Assembly: GCF_023704175.1 (NCBI RefSeq)
Contig: NZ_CP084530.1
Span: 1,386,001 to 1,450,000 of the forward strand
Length of the DNA: 64,000 nucleotides
DNA from: Paenibacillus sp. YPG26
Lineage (GTDB): Bacteria; Bacillota; Bacilli; Paenibacillales; Paenibacillaceae
Reading direction: 5' to 3'
Under the pieces are notes generated by a model. That model was not told where the DNA came from and did not search any database. It was given only the letters and a program-made list of their open reading frames with translations. This document shows positions 37,048-47,300 of the stretch, piece by piece. Both the position numbers and the translations under genes were made by a program. Positions within the stretch are counted from its first letter, which is position 1. Every line of letters begins with the position of its first letter.

Positions 37048-38013
37048 ATGAATTGGAGAGAGTTAACTATACATACAACAGAAGAAGCGGTGGAGATGAT
37101 CACCAACTTTATGCATGAAGCTGGTGCAGGTGGGGTCTCTATTGAAGAATCCATACATAACAGCAAGCTGCAGGATCTATCTTACGGACAGTGGTATGAA
37201 CTGGAGCCTAATGATATTCCCGAAGGGAAAGCCAGAGTGAAGGGGTATTTCCCAGAGACAAGCAGCGTTGAAGAGGTGTTAGAGGAGATCAAGCCCCGGA
37301 TTGAAGAACTGAGAGATTTTGGTGTAGATGCTGGCGAACTCAAATATGAGATCAAGGATGTCCATGAAGATGACTGGGCGAATAACTGGAAGCAGTATTT
37401 CAAGCCTCTGCGTGTATCAAGACGCCTGACGATCAAGCCAACATGGGAGCAGTATGAGCCAGAGACACCAGAAGAGCGTATCATTGAGCTGGACCCCGGT
37501 ATGGCCTTCGGAACAGGAACACATCCGACAACCGCGCTGTGCCTAAGAACGCTGGAAGGCGTTATCCGCGAAGGAGACGAGGTTGTGGACGTGGGAACAG
37601 GCTCCGGGATATTGGCGATTGGAGCTGTAAAGCTTGGCGCCAAGCATGTACTGGCGATTGATCTTGACCCTGTGGCTGTGGCAAGCGCAAGGGAGAATAC
37701 ACTGCTTAACGGGCTGAGCGATCAGATTACTGTCCATGAAAGTGATCTGCTGTCCGTGCTTAAACAGGGTACCGAAGGACTGGGCATCAGCCTGCCGGTG
37801 CGGGTCGTGGTGGCTAATATTTTGGCCGAGATTATTCTGCTGTTCATTGAAGATGTATACCAGGCTCTCGAGCCGGGGGGATATTATATTGCTTCGGGAA
37901 TCTACAAGAACAAAGAGAAGCTGGTCGAAGACGCTTTGATTGCAGCAGGATTTGAAATAACGGAAACGGGCCGTGAAGAGGATTGGGTAGCTTTCGTGGC
38001 CAGGAAGAGGTAA
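37048..38013 (+). CDS. prmA: Ribosomal protein L11 methyltransferase
   Basis: 321 residues. The N-terminal substrate-recognition domain is followed by WKQYFKPLRVSRRL, the family hallmark DPGMAFGTGTHPTT, and SAM motif I VVDVGTGSGILAIGA; VVANILAEII is the NxxA-type motif. Methylates L11. Start ATG follows GAGGAGG. Confidence 0.97.
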   Translation: MNWRELTIHTTEEAVEMITNFMHEAGAGGVSIEESIHNSKLQDLSYGQWYELEPNDIPEGKARVKGYFPETSSVEEVLEEIKPRIEELRDFGVDAGELKYEIKDVHEDDWANNWKQYFKPLRVSRRLTIKPTWEQYEPETPEERIIELDPGMAFGTGTHPTTALCLRTLEGVIREGDEVVDVGTGSGILAIGAVKLGAKHVLAIDLDPVAVASARENTLLNGLSDQITVHESDLLSVLKQGTEGLGISLPVRVVVANILAEIILLFIEDVYQALEPGGYYIASGIYKNKEKLVEDALIAAGFEITETGREEDWVAFVARKR

Positions 38014-38016
38014 CGC

Positions 38017-38700
38017 ATGGAATTCTTAGATAGACTATTTCGCTTTCCTGTAGAGCAGCTCCCCTTCTTTCTTACGGCACTGGTTATCGCATTTACGGTA
38101 CATGAATTTGCGCATGCTTATTTTGCGAACCGGTTCGGGGATCCTACGGCCAAGCTGCTAGGCCGGGTAACGCTTAACCCGGCTGTTCACTTCGATTTTC
38201 TCGGCGTATTGATGCTGCTGATCGCAGGGTTCGGCTGGGCCAGGCCCGTCCCGGTTAACCGGGACAACTTCAGTAACCCCCGCCTTATGGGGATTATCGT
38301 ATCCGCTGCGGGTCCAATCAGCAACTTGCTGCTGGGTATTATAGGGACTTTGATTTACGCGGCTTTGTTCCATTTCGGGGTTATGAATTCGTTGTGGTTA
38401 GATAGTGAGCCGACCAAGCTGGCTCAGGCCATCTCCGCCTTCTTCTATTACTTTAACTTAATGAATTTCTTCCTCTTCTTGTTTAATCTAATCCCACTGC
38501 CCCCACTGGACGGTTATCGTATTATTGAGGATCTTGCACCCCGCTCGATGCTGGGCAGATTGCAGCAATTTGAACGCTGGGCCATCTTTGTTTTCCTGCT
38601 TATTCTGTTTGTTCCTCAGCTGCAGCGGTACACCATTACGCCGCTGTATGATGCGGCAAGCTCGATGTATCTGAGGCTGTTTCATCTCGTCTCAGGGTAG
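38017..38700 (+). CDS. Site-2 protease family (M50) membrane peptidase
   Basis: 227-residue polytopic membrane protein. Zinc motif HEFAH (His29, Glu30, His33) is in the first TM helix, and the second conserved motif, PPLDGY, supplies the third ligand Asp. It resembles the small YwhC-type S2P group, whose substrates are mostly unknown. Starts 3 bases after prmA. Confidence 0.88.
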   Translation: MEFLDRLFRFPVEQLPFFLTALVIAFTVHEFAHAYFANRFGDPTAKLLGRVTLNPAVHFDFLGVLMLLIAGFGWARPVPVNRDNFSNPRLMGIIVSAAGPISNLLLGIIGTLIYAALFHFGVMNSLWLDSEPTKLAQAISAFFYYFNLMNFFLFLFNLIPLPPLDGYRIIEDLAPRSMLGRLQQFERWAIFVFLLILFVPQLQRYTITPLYDAASSMYLRLFHLVSG

Positions 38701-38745
38701 GCTGACAGGAATACGCTGGGAGAGTGTTTTTCACACTGGTCAGCC
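38700..38745 (+). other. Two-part hairpin between the S2P gene and rsmE
   Basis: GGCTGAC (38700) pairs with GTCAGCC (38739) and encloses AGTGT-TTTTC-ACACT (38723-38737). No T-run follows, so it is not a standard terminator. Confidence 0.45.
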
Positions 38746-38800
38746 TAAGCCAAAAGTTGTATGATGTACTTTGATGATTTTGGACAAGGATGGTTGAGAC

Positions 38801-39565
38801 ATGCAGCGTTATTTCATTCCGTCTGAACAGTTCGGAGAGACTTCAGTAACGATTTCCGGTGAAGATGCCAGACATATTGCCCGGGTAATGCGGGGTAAGG
38901 CGAAGGATAAGGTTATTGTAAGTGACGGCGTCTCGAAAGAGGCAATTGTCGAGCTTCAGACCATAGAGCCGCTGGAAGTTCAAGCGGTAATTGTTGAACA
39001 TCTCTCACTGTCCCAGGAGCCTTGGCTCCAGGTGACTGTGGCTCAAAGCCTGCCTAAGGGCGATAAAATGGAAATGGTTATCCAGAAATGCACCGAGATC
39101 GGTGCAGTTTCTTTTGTGCCTTTTTTGTCGGAGCGAACCATTGTTCAGTATGATGCCAAGAAGGAAGAGAAGCGGATTACCCGTTGGCGCAAGATTGCCA
39201 AGGAAGCTGCCGAGCAGGCTCACCGCAGCAAGATACCCGAAGTTGAACAGGCGCTGACCTGGAGACAGCTTATGGCGGGCTTCCCTGTCTACGATCTCAT
39301 CTGTATTTGTTATGAGAAGGAGAATGGCAAGCACCTTCGCGACGTGCTGAAGCCTTGGTCCGAACAGCTGGACAGGGACCATAAGTATCAGATTTTGATT
39401 GTGGTTGGACCGGAAGGTGGATTCACCGAGAAGGAGATTGAAGAAGCCGAGTCGGCAGGTGCTGTATCTGTTGGACTTGGCCGGCGTATTCTTAGGACGG
39501 AGACGGCTGGAATGGCCGCCCTGACATGTATGCTTTACGAAACCGGAGAAATGGGGGGAGCATGA
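38801..39565 (+). CDS. rsmE: 16S rRNA (uracil1498-N3)-methyltransferase
   Basis: 254-residue SPOUT enzyme: N-terminal PUA-like part (DARHIARVMRGK), then QSLPKGDKMEMVIQKCTEIG, and the knot IVVGPEGGFTEKEIEEA with LGRRILRTETA. Followed 4 bases later by mtaB, the usual pairing. Confidence 0.96.
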   Translation: MQRYFIPSEQFGETSVTISGEDARHIARVMRGKAKDKVIVSDGVSKEAIVELQTIEPLEVQAVIVEHLSLSQEPWLQVTVAQSLPKGDKMEMVIQKCTEIGAVSFVPFLSERTIVQYDAKKEEKRITRWRKIAKEAAEQAHRSKIPEVEQALTWRQLMAGFPVYDLICICYEKENGKHLRDVLKPWSEQLDRDHKYQILIVVGPEGGFTEKEIEEAESAGAVSVGLGRRILRTETAGMAALTCMLYETGEMGGA

Positions 39566-39569
39566 CAAC

Positions 39570-40910
39570 ATGCCATCCGTAGCATTTTACACTTTGGGCT
39601 GCAAAGTGAACTTTTACGATACTGAAGCCATCTGGCAGCTGTTCAAGAATGAAGGCTATGAACAGGTCGATTTCGAGCAGACAGCTGACGTATATTTAAT
39701 TAACACCTGTACCGTAACTAATACGGGAGACAAGAAGAGCCGGCAAATTATCCGTCGTGCGGTCCGCCGCAATCCGGATGCTATCATAGCAGTAACAGGA
39801 TGTTATGCTCAGACTTCACCTGCTGAGATTCTTGATATTCCCGGTGTAGACCTTGTCATTGGTACACAGGACCGGGACAAAATCATGCCTTTCATTCAGC
39901 AGATTCAAGCTGAGCGTCAGCCGATTAATGCGGTGCGCAACATAATGAAGACCCGGGAATTCGAGGAGCTGGATGTGCCTGATTTCGCAGACCGTACTCG
40001 GGCCTTCCTCAAAATCCAGGAGGGCTGTAACAATTTCTGTACCTTCTGCATCATCCCTTGGTCCCGCGGGCTATCACGAAGCCGTGAACCGCAAAGCGTA
40101 ATCAAGCAAGCACACTCTCTAGTTGCTGCAGGATTCAAAGAAATCGTTCTAACCGGGATTCATACTGGTGGCTATGGCGATGATCTGGAGAATTACCGCT
40201 TGTCTGATCTGCTGTGGGACCTCGATAAAGTAGAAGGACTTGAACGGATCCGTATCAGCTCGATTGAAGCAAGTCAAATTGATGAGAAGATGCTGGACGT
40301 GCTGAAGAACTCCAGCAAGATGTCCCGGCATTTCCATATTCCGCTTCAAGCGGGAAGTGATGAAGTGCTGAAGCGCATGCGCCGCAAATATACAATTGCC
40401 GAGTTCGAGGAGAAGATCCGGTTAATCCGTGATTTCATGCCGGATGTGGCGATTACGACAGATATTATCGTAGGCTTCCCTGGTGAGACGGATGAGTTGT
40501 TCCAGGAAGGCTTTGAAGCGATCAAGAGAATCGGGTTCTCGGAGATGCATGTATTCCCCTATTCCAAACGCACAGGTACTCCCGCAGCGCGAATGGAAGA
40601 CCAGGTGGATGAGGAGATCAAGCATGCGCGCGTACACGATCTAATTGATATGTCTGAGCAGATGCAGCTTGCTTATGCGGAGAAATTTGTAGGCCAGGTT
40701 CTTGACGTAATACCTGAACGCGATGAGAAGGGACTGTGCGGCCCTGGCAAATTGATGGGTTACAGTGACAACTATCTGCAAATTTTGTTCGACGGACCCG
40801 AGGAGCTTCGAGGTGAAGTCTGCCGGGTTAAAGTAACGAAGGCGGGTGTAAATACTTGCGAGGGGCAGCTGGTTCGTGTCCTTGGTACTGCGCCCGAAGC
40901 GATTGCCTGA
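39570..40910 (+). CDS. mtaB: tRNA ms2t6A methylthiotransferase MtaB
   Basis: 446-residue radical SAM methylthiotransferase acting on t6A37 of tRNA. N-terminal cluster ligands Cys11, Cys47 and Cys78; radical SAM motif Cys153-x3-Cys157-x2-Cys160 (CNNFCTFC); IISRG-like WSRG; C-terminal TRAM region. The GCKVNFYDTEAI start is characteristic of MtaB. Confidence 0.95.
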   Translation: MPSVAFYTLGCKVNFYDTEAIWQLFKNEGYEQVDFEQTADVYLINTCTVTNTGDKKSRQIIRRAVRRNPDAIIAVTGCYAQTSPAEILDIPGVDLVIGTQDRDKIMPFIQQIQAERQPINAVRNIMKTREFEELDVPDFADRTRAFLKIQEGCNNFCTFCIIPWSRGLSRSREPQSVIKQAHSLVAAGFKEIVLTGIHTGGYGDDLENYRLSDLLWDLDKVEGLERIRISSIEASQIDEKMLDVLKNSSKMSRHFHIPLQAGSDEVLKRMRRKYTIAEFEEKIRLIRDFMPDVAITTDIIVGFPGETDELFQEGFEAIKRIGFSEMHVFPYSKRTGTPAARMEDQVDEEIKHARVHDLIDMSEQMQLAYAEKFVGQVLDVIPERDEKGLCGPGKLMGYSDNYLQILFDGPEELRGEVCRVKVTKAGVNTCEGQLVRVLGTAPEAIA

Positions 40911-40985
40911 TACAAGGGGACTTTAGGCTGGGGTGCATTCATGGACCCTGGCTTGGCTAGACTCCATACAATTAAGTGGTGGAAT

Positions 40986-41030
40986 AACAACAAGGATTTC
41001 AACCCGCTGCGGGCTGAAATCCTTGTTGTT
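40986..41030 (+). other. 16-bp hairpin between mtaB and the NUDIX gene
   Basis: AACAACAAGGATTTCA (40986-41001) pairs perfectly with 41015-41030, with an additional CCC/GGG near the loop. No T-tract follows. It may be a processing signal or weak terminator. Confidence 0.6.
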
Positions 41031-41072
41031 CAAATACAAAAGATATGCGTGACAAGAAGGAGGCCTGACAGC

Positions 41073-41504
41073 ATGTCATTCAAAGAGATATCCGCGGGCG
41101 GGATTGTGTACCGCCGTGTTCAGGATCAGCTGCAGATTCAGCTGATTACCGACCGATATGGCAAGATCTCGTTCGCTAAAGGAAAAATGGAACCCGGCGA
41201 GACAATCGAGCAGACTGCGCTTCGGGAGATTGTGGAGGAGACGGGAGTAACCGGGCGGATTGTACAGCCCATCGATATTATTGCGTATACTTATCAGCAT
41301 CCCCAGCATGGTAATGTGGACAAAGAGGTGCACTATTATCTTGTTGAATGTGTGAGCGGTGATCTGCGGGCACAGGTGGAAGAGATTCGCGGTGTAGCTT
41401 GGTACGAGCCGGGAGAAGCCTGGGAGAAGCAGCAAAAATCCGGTTACGACAATAACGATTTTATACTGGAAAAGGGTCTTAAGCTGTTGGGCGTTGAACT
41501 GTAG
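41073..41504 (+). CDS. NUDIX hydrolase
   Basis: 143 residues. The Nudix box is intact: Gly, five residues, Glu, then REIVEETGV (GKMEPGETIEQ precedes it). Hydrolyses a nucleoside diphosphate derivative; the substrate is not evident, though small house-cleaning or Ap4A-type Nudix enzymes look similar. ATG 41073 follows AAGGAGG; an open frame to 40941 runs through the hairpin and is discarded. Confidence 0.88.
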   Translation: MSFKEISAGGIVYRRVQDQLQIQLITDRYGKISFAKGKMEPGETIEQTALREIVEETGVTGRIVQPIDIIAYTYQHPQHGNVDKEVHYYLVECVSGDLRAQVEEIRGVAWYEPGEAWEKQQKSGYDNNDFILEKGLKLLGVEL

Positions 41505-41570
41505 ACATTGCGCTTAATGCGGTGAAGTGAAGGGCCCCAGGGGGCTGTTGCGGGGAGCCAGCTTAAGTAC

Positions 41571-42563
41571 CTAGATCGCTTTTTGGCCTGGCGGCTGCCC
41601 TTCGCTTAACTTCCATATAGGCAGGTAGCAGATTGGCAGAGCAAGAAGGGAACAGACGACGTTGAACAAGGTCTGGCTATGGGCAATTTGGGAAGCGGGG
41701 TCCTCCGTGATCCATGCCGAGACGGCTTCCAAGCCATGAACAAAGGGAAGGAACAGAACCGCTCCTCCCAGATTGAGGATGATATGCGACCAGGCAACAA
41801 AGCTTCCTGAGCGGGTACCTCCAATGGAGGCGATTAGAGCAGTTACGCAGGTTCCAACGTTTGCGCCAATCACCATGGCTATCCCGAGTTCCACGGGCAT
41901 TGCCCCTGTTCCTACAAAAGTCATCGCCATCCCGATCACAGCCGCGCTGCTGTGGACCAGAGCTGTTAATATAGCTCCTGCGGCTGCACCCCATAGCAAG
42001 CTGTCTGACGCTCTCCTAATGAGCCAGTCCAGGATACCGGCAGCTTCGAGTGCGGGGCTGACCGACTGCATCCATTGAATAGCAACCAGGATCAAGCTGA
42101 AGCCTGCTGCGGCCAACGCTCCGTACTGAACGGCTCTAAGTTTCGGTGTAAAGTTCCTTCGGGATCCGAGCATTTCTTCAGCCAGAATCGAAGCTGCCCA
42201 GCATACGGCAGAGACAATCAGCATGGGAACCCCGATTTGGGTGAAATTAAAGGCTATAAGCTCCGTGGTCAGACACGTGCCGATATTTCCCCCGAGTATG
42301 ATCCCAAGCGTTCGCGCGTAAGTTAAGAGGCCTGCATTCACAAGCCCGATTGTCATCACGGTGACGGCCGTACTGCTCTGCAGCACGGCGGTGACCAAGG
42401 TGCTGAATATCATCCCCTTCAAGGGTGTGATTGTGGATGCGTTCAGCAGCTTGGTCAGCAGAGGGCCTGCCCATGCATGAAGGGCGGACTCCATAATTTT
42501 CATACCGAACATAAAGAGGGAGAGTCCGAGTGTCAGTGGGATAATAATTTCACGAAGCAGCAG
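41571..42563 (-). CDS. Na/Pi cotransporter family (NptA-like) protein, probable CTG start
   Basis: About 330 residues, polytopic. The paired QSSTAVTVM and HSSAAVIGM motifs are the hallmark of the Na/Pi-cotransporter (PF02690) family, each followed by GGNIGTC or GANVGTC. The first annotated ATG (42512) starts too late: it would cut the conserved opening LREIIIPLTLGLSLFMFGM in half. The frame is open upstream with no ATG, GTG or TTG, but CTG at 42563 sits 7 bases after AAGGAGGG. Probably phosphate or another anion. No PhoU domain at the C-terminus. Confidence 0.8.
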   Translation of the reverse strand: MLLREIIIPLTLGLSLFMFGMKIMESALHAWAGPLLTKLLNASTITPLKGMIFSTLVTAVLQSSTAVTVMTIGLVNAGLLTYARTLGIILGGNIGTCLTTELIAFNFTQIGVPMLIVSAVCWAASILAEEMLGSRRNFTPKLRAVQYGALAAAGFSLILVAIQWMQSVSPALEAAGILDWLIRRASDSLLWGAAAGAILTALVHSSAAVIGMAMTFVGTGAMPVELGIAMVIGANVGTCVTALIASIGGTRSGSFVAWSHIILNLGGAVLFLPFVHGLEAVSAWITEDPASQIAHSQTLFNVVCSLLALPICYLPIWKLSEGQPPGQKAI

Positions 42564-42688
42564 GATGAATCCCTCCTTCTGTGTTGTTGCAAGCGTCTTA
42601 CTGTTAAGTTATGCGGAGAGTAATACAAGCATGACAAGCCTTGAACTGGCTTGAGTTATAATTTATGAAGAAAATGGAGTGATATTTG

Positions 42689-44065
42689 TTGGCATCCGTA
42701 ATCTTGTCGCGCAGCCGGAGAAAGAGGCTGGAACAGGGACATCCCTGGATTTATAACAATGAGATTGAGACCATTGAAGGGGAAGCTCAGCCGGGTGAGC
42801 TGGTTGAGATTCTGAATCATCAGCGCAAATATCTGGCGACAGGATACTACAACCCCAAGTCCCAGATCACAGTAAGAGTTGTGTCTTATCAACCGGTTGA
42901 GGAGATGGATGAGGCCTTCTTCACCAGAAGGTTCAAGGAATGTCTCCAGCTGAGGGAACGTTTTGTGTCTGAGAATGCATACCGTCTTGTGTATGGCGAG
43001 GCTGATTTCCTGCCCGGGCTGGTTGTCGACCGCTTTGGCGATGTACTCGTCATCCAGGTATTAACTCTTGGAATGGATCTTCGTCGTGATCAGATCGTTA
43101 AGGCACTGGTTGAGGTCGTGAAGCCTCAGGGTATCTATGAACGAAGTGATGTCAGCGTACGTGAGATGGAGGGGCTCGAACAGATCAAGGGGCCGCTGTA
43201 CGGCACATGTCCACGGCATGTGACCGTAATGGAGAATGGCCTGGTTATCTCTGTTGATATTGAAGAGGGCCAGAAGACAGGCTATTTCTTCGATCAGCGA
43301 GAGAACCGCGCCTCCATTGAACCATTGATGACAGGCTGGGGAGCCCGCAGCGGGATTACTCTGCAAGAGGCTGCTGGCGACCAGGGTGAGACCAGGCTGA
43401 TTCCAGTCAACAGCAAGGGCAAAGAAGTTACTTTCCCATACTGGGATGGGGCAACAGTACTGGAGTGTTTTTCCCATACGGGAAGTTTCACTCTGCATGC
43501 GTGCAAATACGGTGCGAAAAAGGTTACCTGTCTGGATATCTCGGCCCATGCAATTGAGAGTGCCAAAGCCAATGTGGAGCTGAACGGGTTCGGTGAACGT
43601 GTGGAATTCGTTGTTGCCGACGCTTTCGACTATCTTCGTGAACAGGTAAAAGGGGCAGATGAACGTAAAGCCCGGGCCCAAGCTGCAGCAAGCAAGGCTG
43701 ATACTTCGGTGCCAATGACTGCGGGCGGCGGACGTACATGGGATGTGGTGATTCTGGATCCGCCAGCCTTCGCCAAGACGAAGAGCGCGGTTAAGGGAGC
43801 TGTCCGGGGTTATAAGGACATTAATCTGCATGGAATGAAGCTGGTAAATGAAGGCGGTTATCTGGTAACGGCAAGCTGCTCGTACCATATGCGCCCTGAG
43901 CTGTTCCTGGAGACTATTCTCGATGCGGCAGCCGATGCCGGCAAGGTGCTTCGTCTGGTGGAATGGCGGGCAGCAGGCAAGGACCACCCGCAAATTCTGG
44001 GCGTTGAGGAAGGGCATTATCTGAAGTTCGCTGTCTTCGAGGTTCGAAGCAAGAATAGTCTATAA
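42689..44065 (+). CDS. RlmI/YwbD-like rRNA cytosine methyltransferase
   Basis: About 458 residues. N-terminal PUA domain (SRRKRLEQGHPWIYNNEI), then KTGYFFDQRENR and the Rossmann methyltransferase with GATVLECFSHTGSF, DPPAFAKTK and TASCSYHM. RlmI methylates 23S C1962 (m5C). There is an insertion of about 40 residues between DQRENR and motif I, and an Ala/Lys/Asp-rich insert near 320-345. Two TTG codons (42686, 42689) are possible; the second is 8 bases from GGAGTG. Confidence 0.88.
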   Translation: MASVILSRSRRKRLEQGHPWIYNNEIETIEGEAQPGELVEILNHQRKYLATGYYNPKSQITVRVVSYQPVEEMDEAFFTRRFKECLQLRERFVSENAYRLVYGEADFLPGLVVDRFGDVLVIQVLTLGMDLRRDQIVKALVEVVKPQGIYERSDVSVREMEGLEQIKGPLYGTCPRHVTVMENGLVISVDIEEGQKTGYFFDQRENRASIEPLMTGWGARSGITLQEAAGDQGETRLIPVNSKGKEVTFPYWDGATVLECFSHTGSFTLHACKYGAKKVTCLDISAHAIESAKANVELNGFGERVEFVVADAFDYLREQVKGADERKARAQAAASKADTSVPMTAGGGRTWDVVILDPPAFAKTKSAVKGAVRGYKDINLHGMKLVNEGGYLVTASCSYHMRPELFLETILDAAADAGKVLRLVEWRAAGKDHPQILGVEEGHYLKFAVFEVRSKNSL

Positions 44066-44096
44066 AACGCTTGCCGCGTACGTTGAAAGTTATAGT

Positions 44097-44133
44097 AAAA
44101 AGGGCTCTCGATTTAGTTGAGAAGCCCTTTTTT
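44097..44133 (+). terminator. Terminator after the RlmI-like gene
   Basis: AAAAAGGGCTCTC pairs with GAGAAGCCCTTTTTT with one bulged A. The remaining 44134-44347 gap shows no gene. Confidence 0.85.
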
Positions 44134-44347
44134 ATTTGAAGCCCACAGATTACTCTTTTGGCGGCGCACAGCAGCCTATATCTACCTGATATTCCAACCC
44201 TATCGCAGCGGCGGGTTCCTGAGCCTGGACCCAAATTTTACAAACATACGTTCTCTACTTAAGGGACTCTATGTGATATAATAGGAGGCATATTTGTCCG
44301 TGTAAGATTAGCGGATATAGACGGGAATTTGGGCAGGAGGCCTGTAA

Positions 44348-47300
44348 ATGTCACTTCAATTTATCATTGGCCGGTCCGGCAGCGGGAAGAGCAGCCTGGT
44401 GCTGGAACAGGTTCGTACGAGACTGCGCGAGGACCCGATGGGCCCTCCAATCATTATATTGGTTCCTGAACAAGGAACATTTCAAATAGAACGCGCGCTC
44501 ACAGAGAGCGAAGAGTTAAGTGGAACCATCCGGGCTCAGGTGCTTGGCTTCCGCAGGTTAGCGCTTCGGGTTATGCAGGAGACGGGCGGTTCAGCTCTGA
44601 TTCCTATTAGTGATGAGGGAAAAAGGATGCTGCTGTACAAAATTATGCGGCGCCGCAGAAATGAGCTCAGATTGTACAAGAATGCGGGGGATCAGCTGGG
44701 GCTGATTGACCGCTTGAATACACTCTATACCGAGTTCAAGAAGTATGCCGGAGATGCTGCTGTGCTTGAATATCACCATTCCCAGCTTCAAGGCACCGGA
44801 GAGGAGTCCTCTCTGCTTAAGGACAAGCTGCACGATCTGTCGCTGCTCTATAAGGAGTTTGAGGAGGAACTGTCGCATCATTACGTGGACGCAGAGGATC
44901 ATGTGATCAAGCTGGCTGAAGGTGCGGCTAAATCTTCCTTTTTGAGCCATGCCGAAATTTGGATCGACGGCTTCTATACATTCACCCCGAAAGAATATGA
45001 GGCGATTGGGCAGCTCATGAGAACGGCAGCCAAGGTACGGATATCGCTGACGCTCGACAAGCCTTATGACAATGGAACGCCGCCCCATGATCTTGACTTG
45101 TTCCATCCCACAGCATTGGCTTACATGAAGCTGAGAGCCCTGGCCGAGTCTCTGTCCGTTGAGGTTGACGACACAGTGGTATTAGATACCAAGCCATTCC
45201 CACGGTTCGTTCAGAGCGAGACGCTTGCTCATCTGGAGTCCGCTTATGAGCGGCGTATCCGGTGGAAAGGGGAGCTTCCTTCGGATTTCCGCCGCAGCCT
45301 GAGCCTGCACGCAGCACCTGACCGCAGGGCGGAAGTGGAAGAGACCGCCCGTGCCATTCGTAATCTGGTGCAGGAACACGGAGCCCGGTGGCGGGATATG
45401 GCGGTATTTGTGAGAAATATAAGCGATTATGAACATATCGCGGCTTCAGTATTTGAGGATTATGATATACCTTACTTTCTCGACCAGAAACGTTCGATGC
45501 TGCATCATCCGCTTATTGAATATGTTCGGGCTTCCCTGGATGTGGTGCAGAAATATTGGAAATATGATGATGTGTTCCGCTGTGTCAAGACAGACTTCGT
45601 ACTCCCGTTAGATGAATCAATTACGAGAAGTGATATGGACGCGCTTGAGAATTATGTTCTGGCAAGCGGGATTCACGGGTCCAGATGGACGGATCAGCGG
45701 CCTTGGAAAGGAAGACCAAGCCTCTCGCTCGAAACTTTGGCCGCTGCAGAAGAAGCCTCAGGTTCGAGCGGCATGGTTAGGATCGAGCTCTGCCGTCATG
45801 CGATTGCCGTTCCTCTAGGGGCATTTGAGAAGCGGTTTAAGAAAGGGAAGACCATTCGCGAGAAGTGCGAAGCCGTCTACCGTCTTCTTGAGGACATTGA
45901 AGCTCCGCAGCGGCTGGATCTGCTTGCTCACCGTGCTCTTGCGAAGGGGCATCCCCAGGAGGCGATGGAGCACAGGCAGCTGTGGGGAGCTATCCTTGAC
46001 CTGCTTGATCAGATGGTTGAGATGATGGGCGATGAGACATTAAGCAATGAGATCTTTGCAGGGATTCTGAACACGGGTCTGGAAGGCCTCAAGCTGGCTC
46101 TGGTACCGCCTACTCTGGATCAGGTTCTGATCGGCTCCACCGACAGAACACGTACCAGTCATGTGCGGCATGTCTTCCTGCTTGGGGTTAACGAAGGTGT
46201 CATGCCGTCTCTGATTCAGGAAGAAGGAATATTGACGGATCAGGAGAGAAGCGTGCTGGCGAAGACAGGAATGCAGCTCTCACCAGGGATTACACGCCAG
46301 CTGCTGGATGAGAGGTTTCTTGTCTATCATGCACTGTCCGCTGCAAGCTGCTCGCTCCGGGTGAGTTATCCGTCCGCAGATGAGGACGGGAAGCCGCTGC
46401 TGCCTTCCGAGGTGATTAGACATCTATACACTATATTCCCTGCTCTGCGCGAAGGGATTCAGGAACGGACAGCTTCAAGAGAAGAGACAGATGACTTGGC
46501 AAGAATCACTTATCCATCCCCGACACTTACGGAGTTGATCGGCCAGCTGCGCCTATGGAAGACGGGAACGGAAATAGCACCAGTCTGGTGGGAAGTCCTG
46601 GAATGGTATAGAGCTAGGCCCGAGTGGAACGGGAAGCTGCGTCAACTGCTTGGATCACTCGAGTACCGTAATCGGACCCATACCCTAACGCCGAATACCA
46701 GCCGCAAATTATACGGGAAAAGACTGCGGACCAGCGTCTCCCGGATGGAACGGTTCGCATCCTGTCCATTCTCTCATTTTGCCTCACATGGATTGAAGCT
46801 TAGAGAGCGGCAGCTCTACCGTCTTAAAGCTCCGGATATCGGTCAGCTCTTCCATGCGGCATTAAGTGCGATGGCGGTTACCTTCAAGGAACAGAACCGA
46901 AGCTGGGGCAGCCTGTCTTCTGATGAATGTGTGAGGGAAGCCGAAGCGGCAGTGGACAAGCTGGCTCCCAAGCTGCAAGGAGAGATTCTGTTAAGCTCGA
47001 AGCGGTACGGCTATATTTCGCGCAAGCTTAAGAACATCGTCGGCCGCGCTTCTGTAATTCTTGGGGAACAGTCACGCCGAGGAAGCTTTGAGCCAATCGG
47101 GCTGGAGCTTGACTTTGGACCTGGGCGCACGCTTCCCCCGCTGACATTCGAACTGCCGAACGGCTGTGTTATGGAGATTGTCGGACGGATTGACCGCGTG
47201 GATATGGCGGAGGGCGAGCAGGGGCTTCTGCTGCGAGTCATTGACTATAAATCGAGTCAGACCGACCTCAAGCTTCATGAGGTGTATTACGGTCTATCCC

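Noticed and set aside
43061..44017. Long frame antisense to the RlmI-like gene
   Set aside because: Covers a clearly coding methyltransferase and has no recognisable domain.
44277..44282. TATAAT before addB as promoter
   Set aside because: No acceptable -35 at 16-18 bases upstream.
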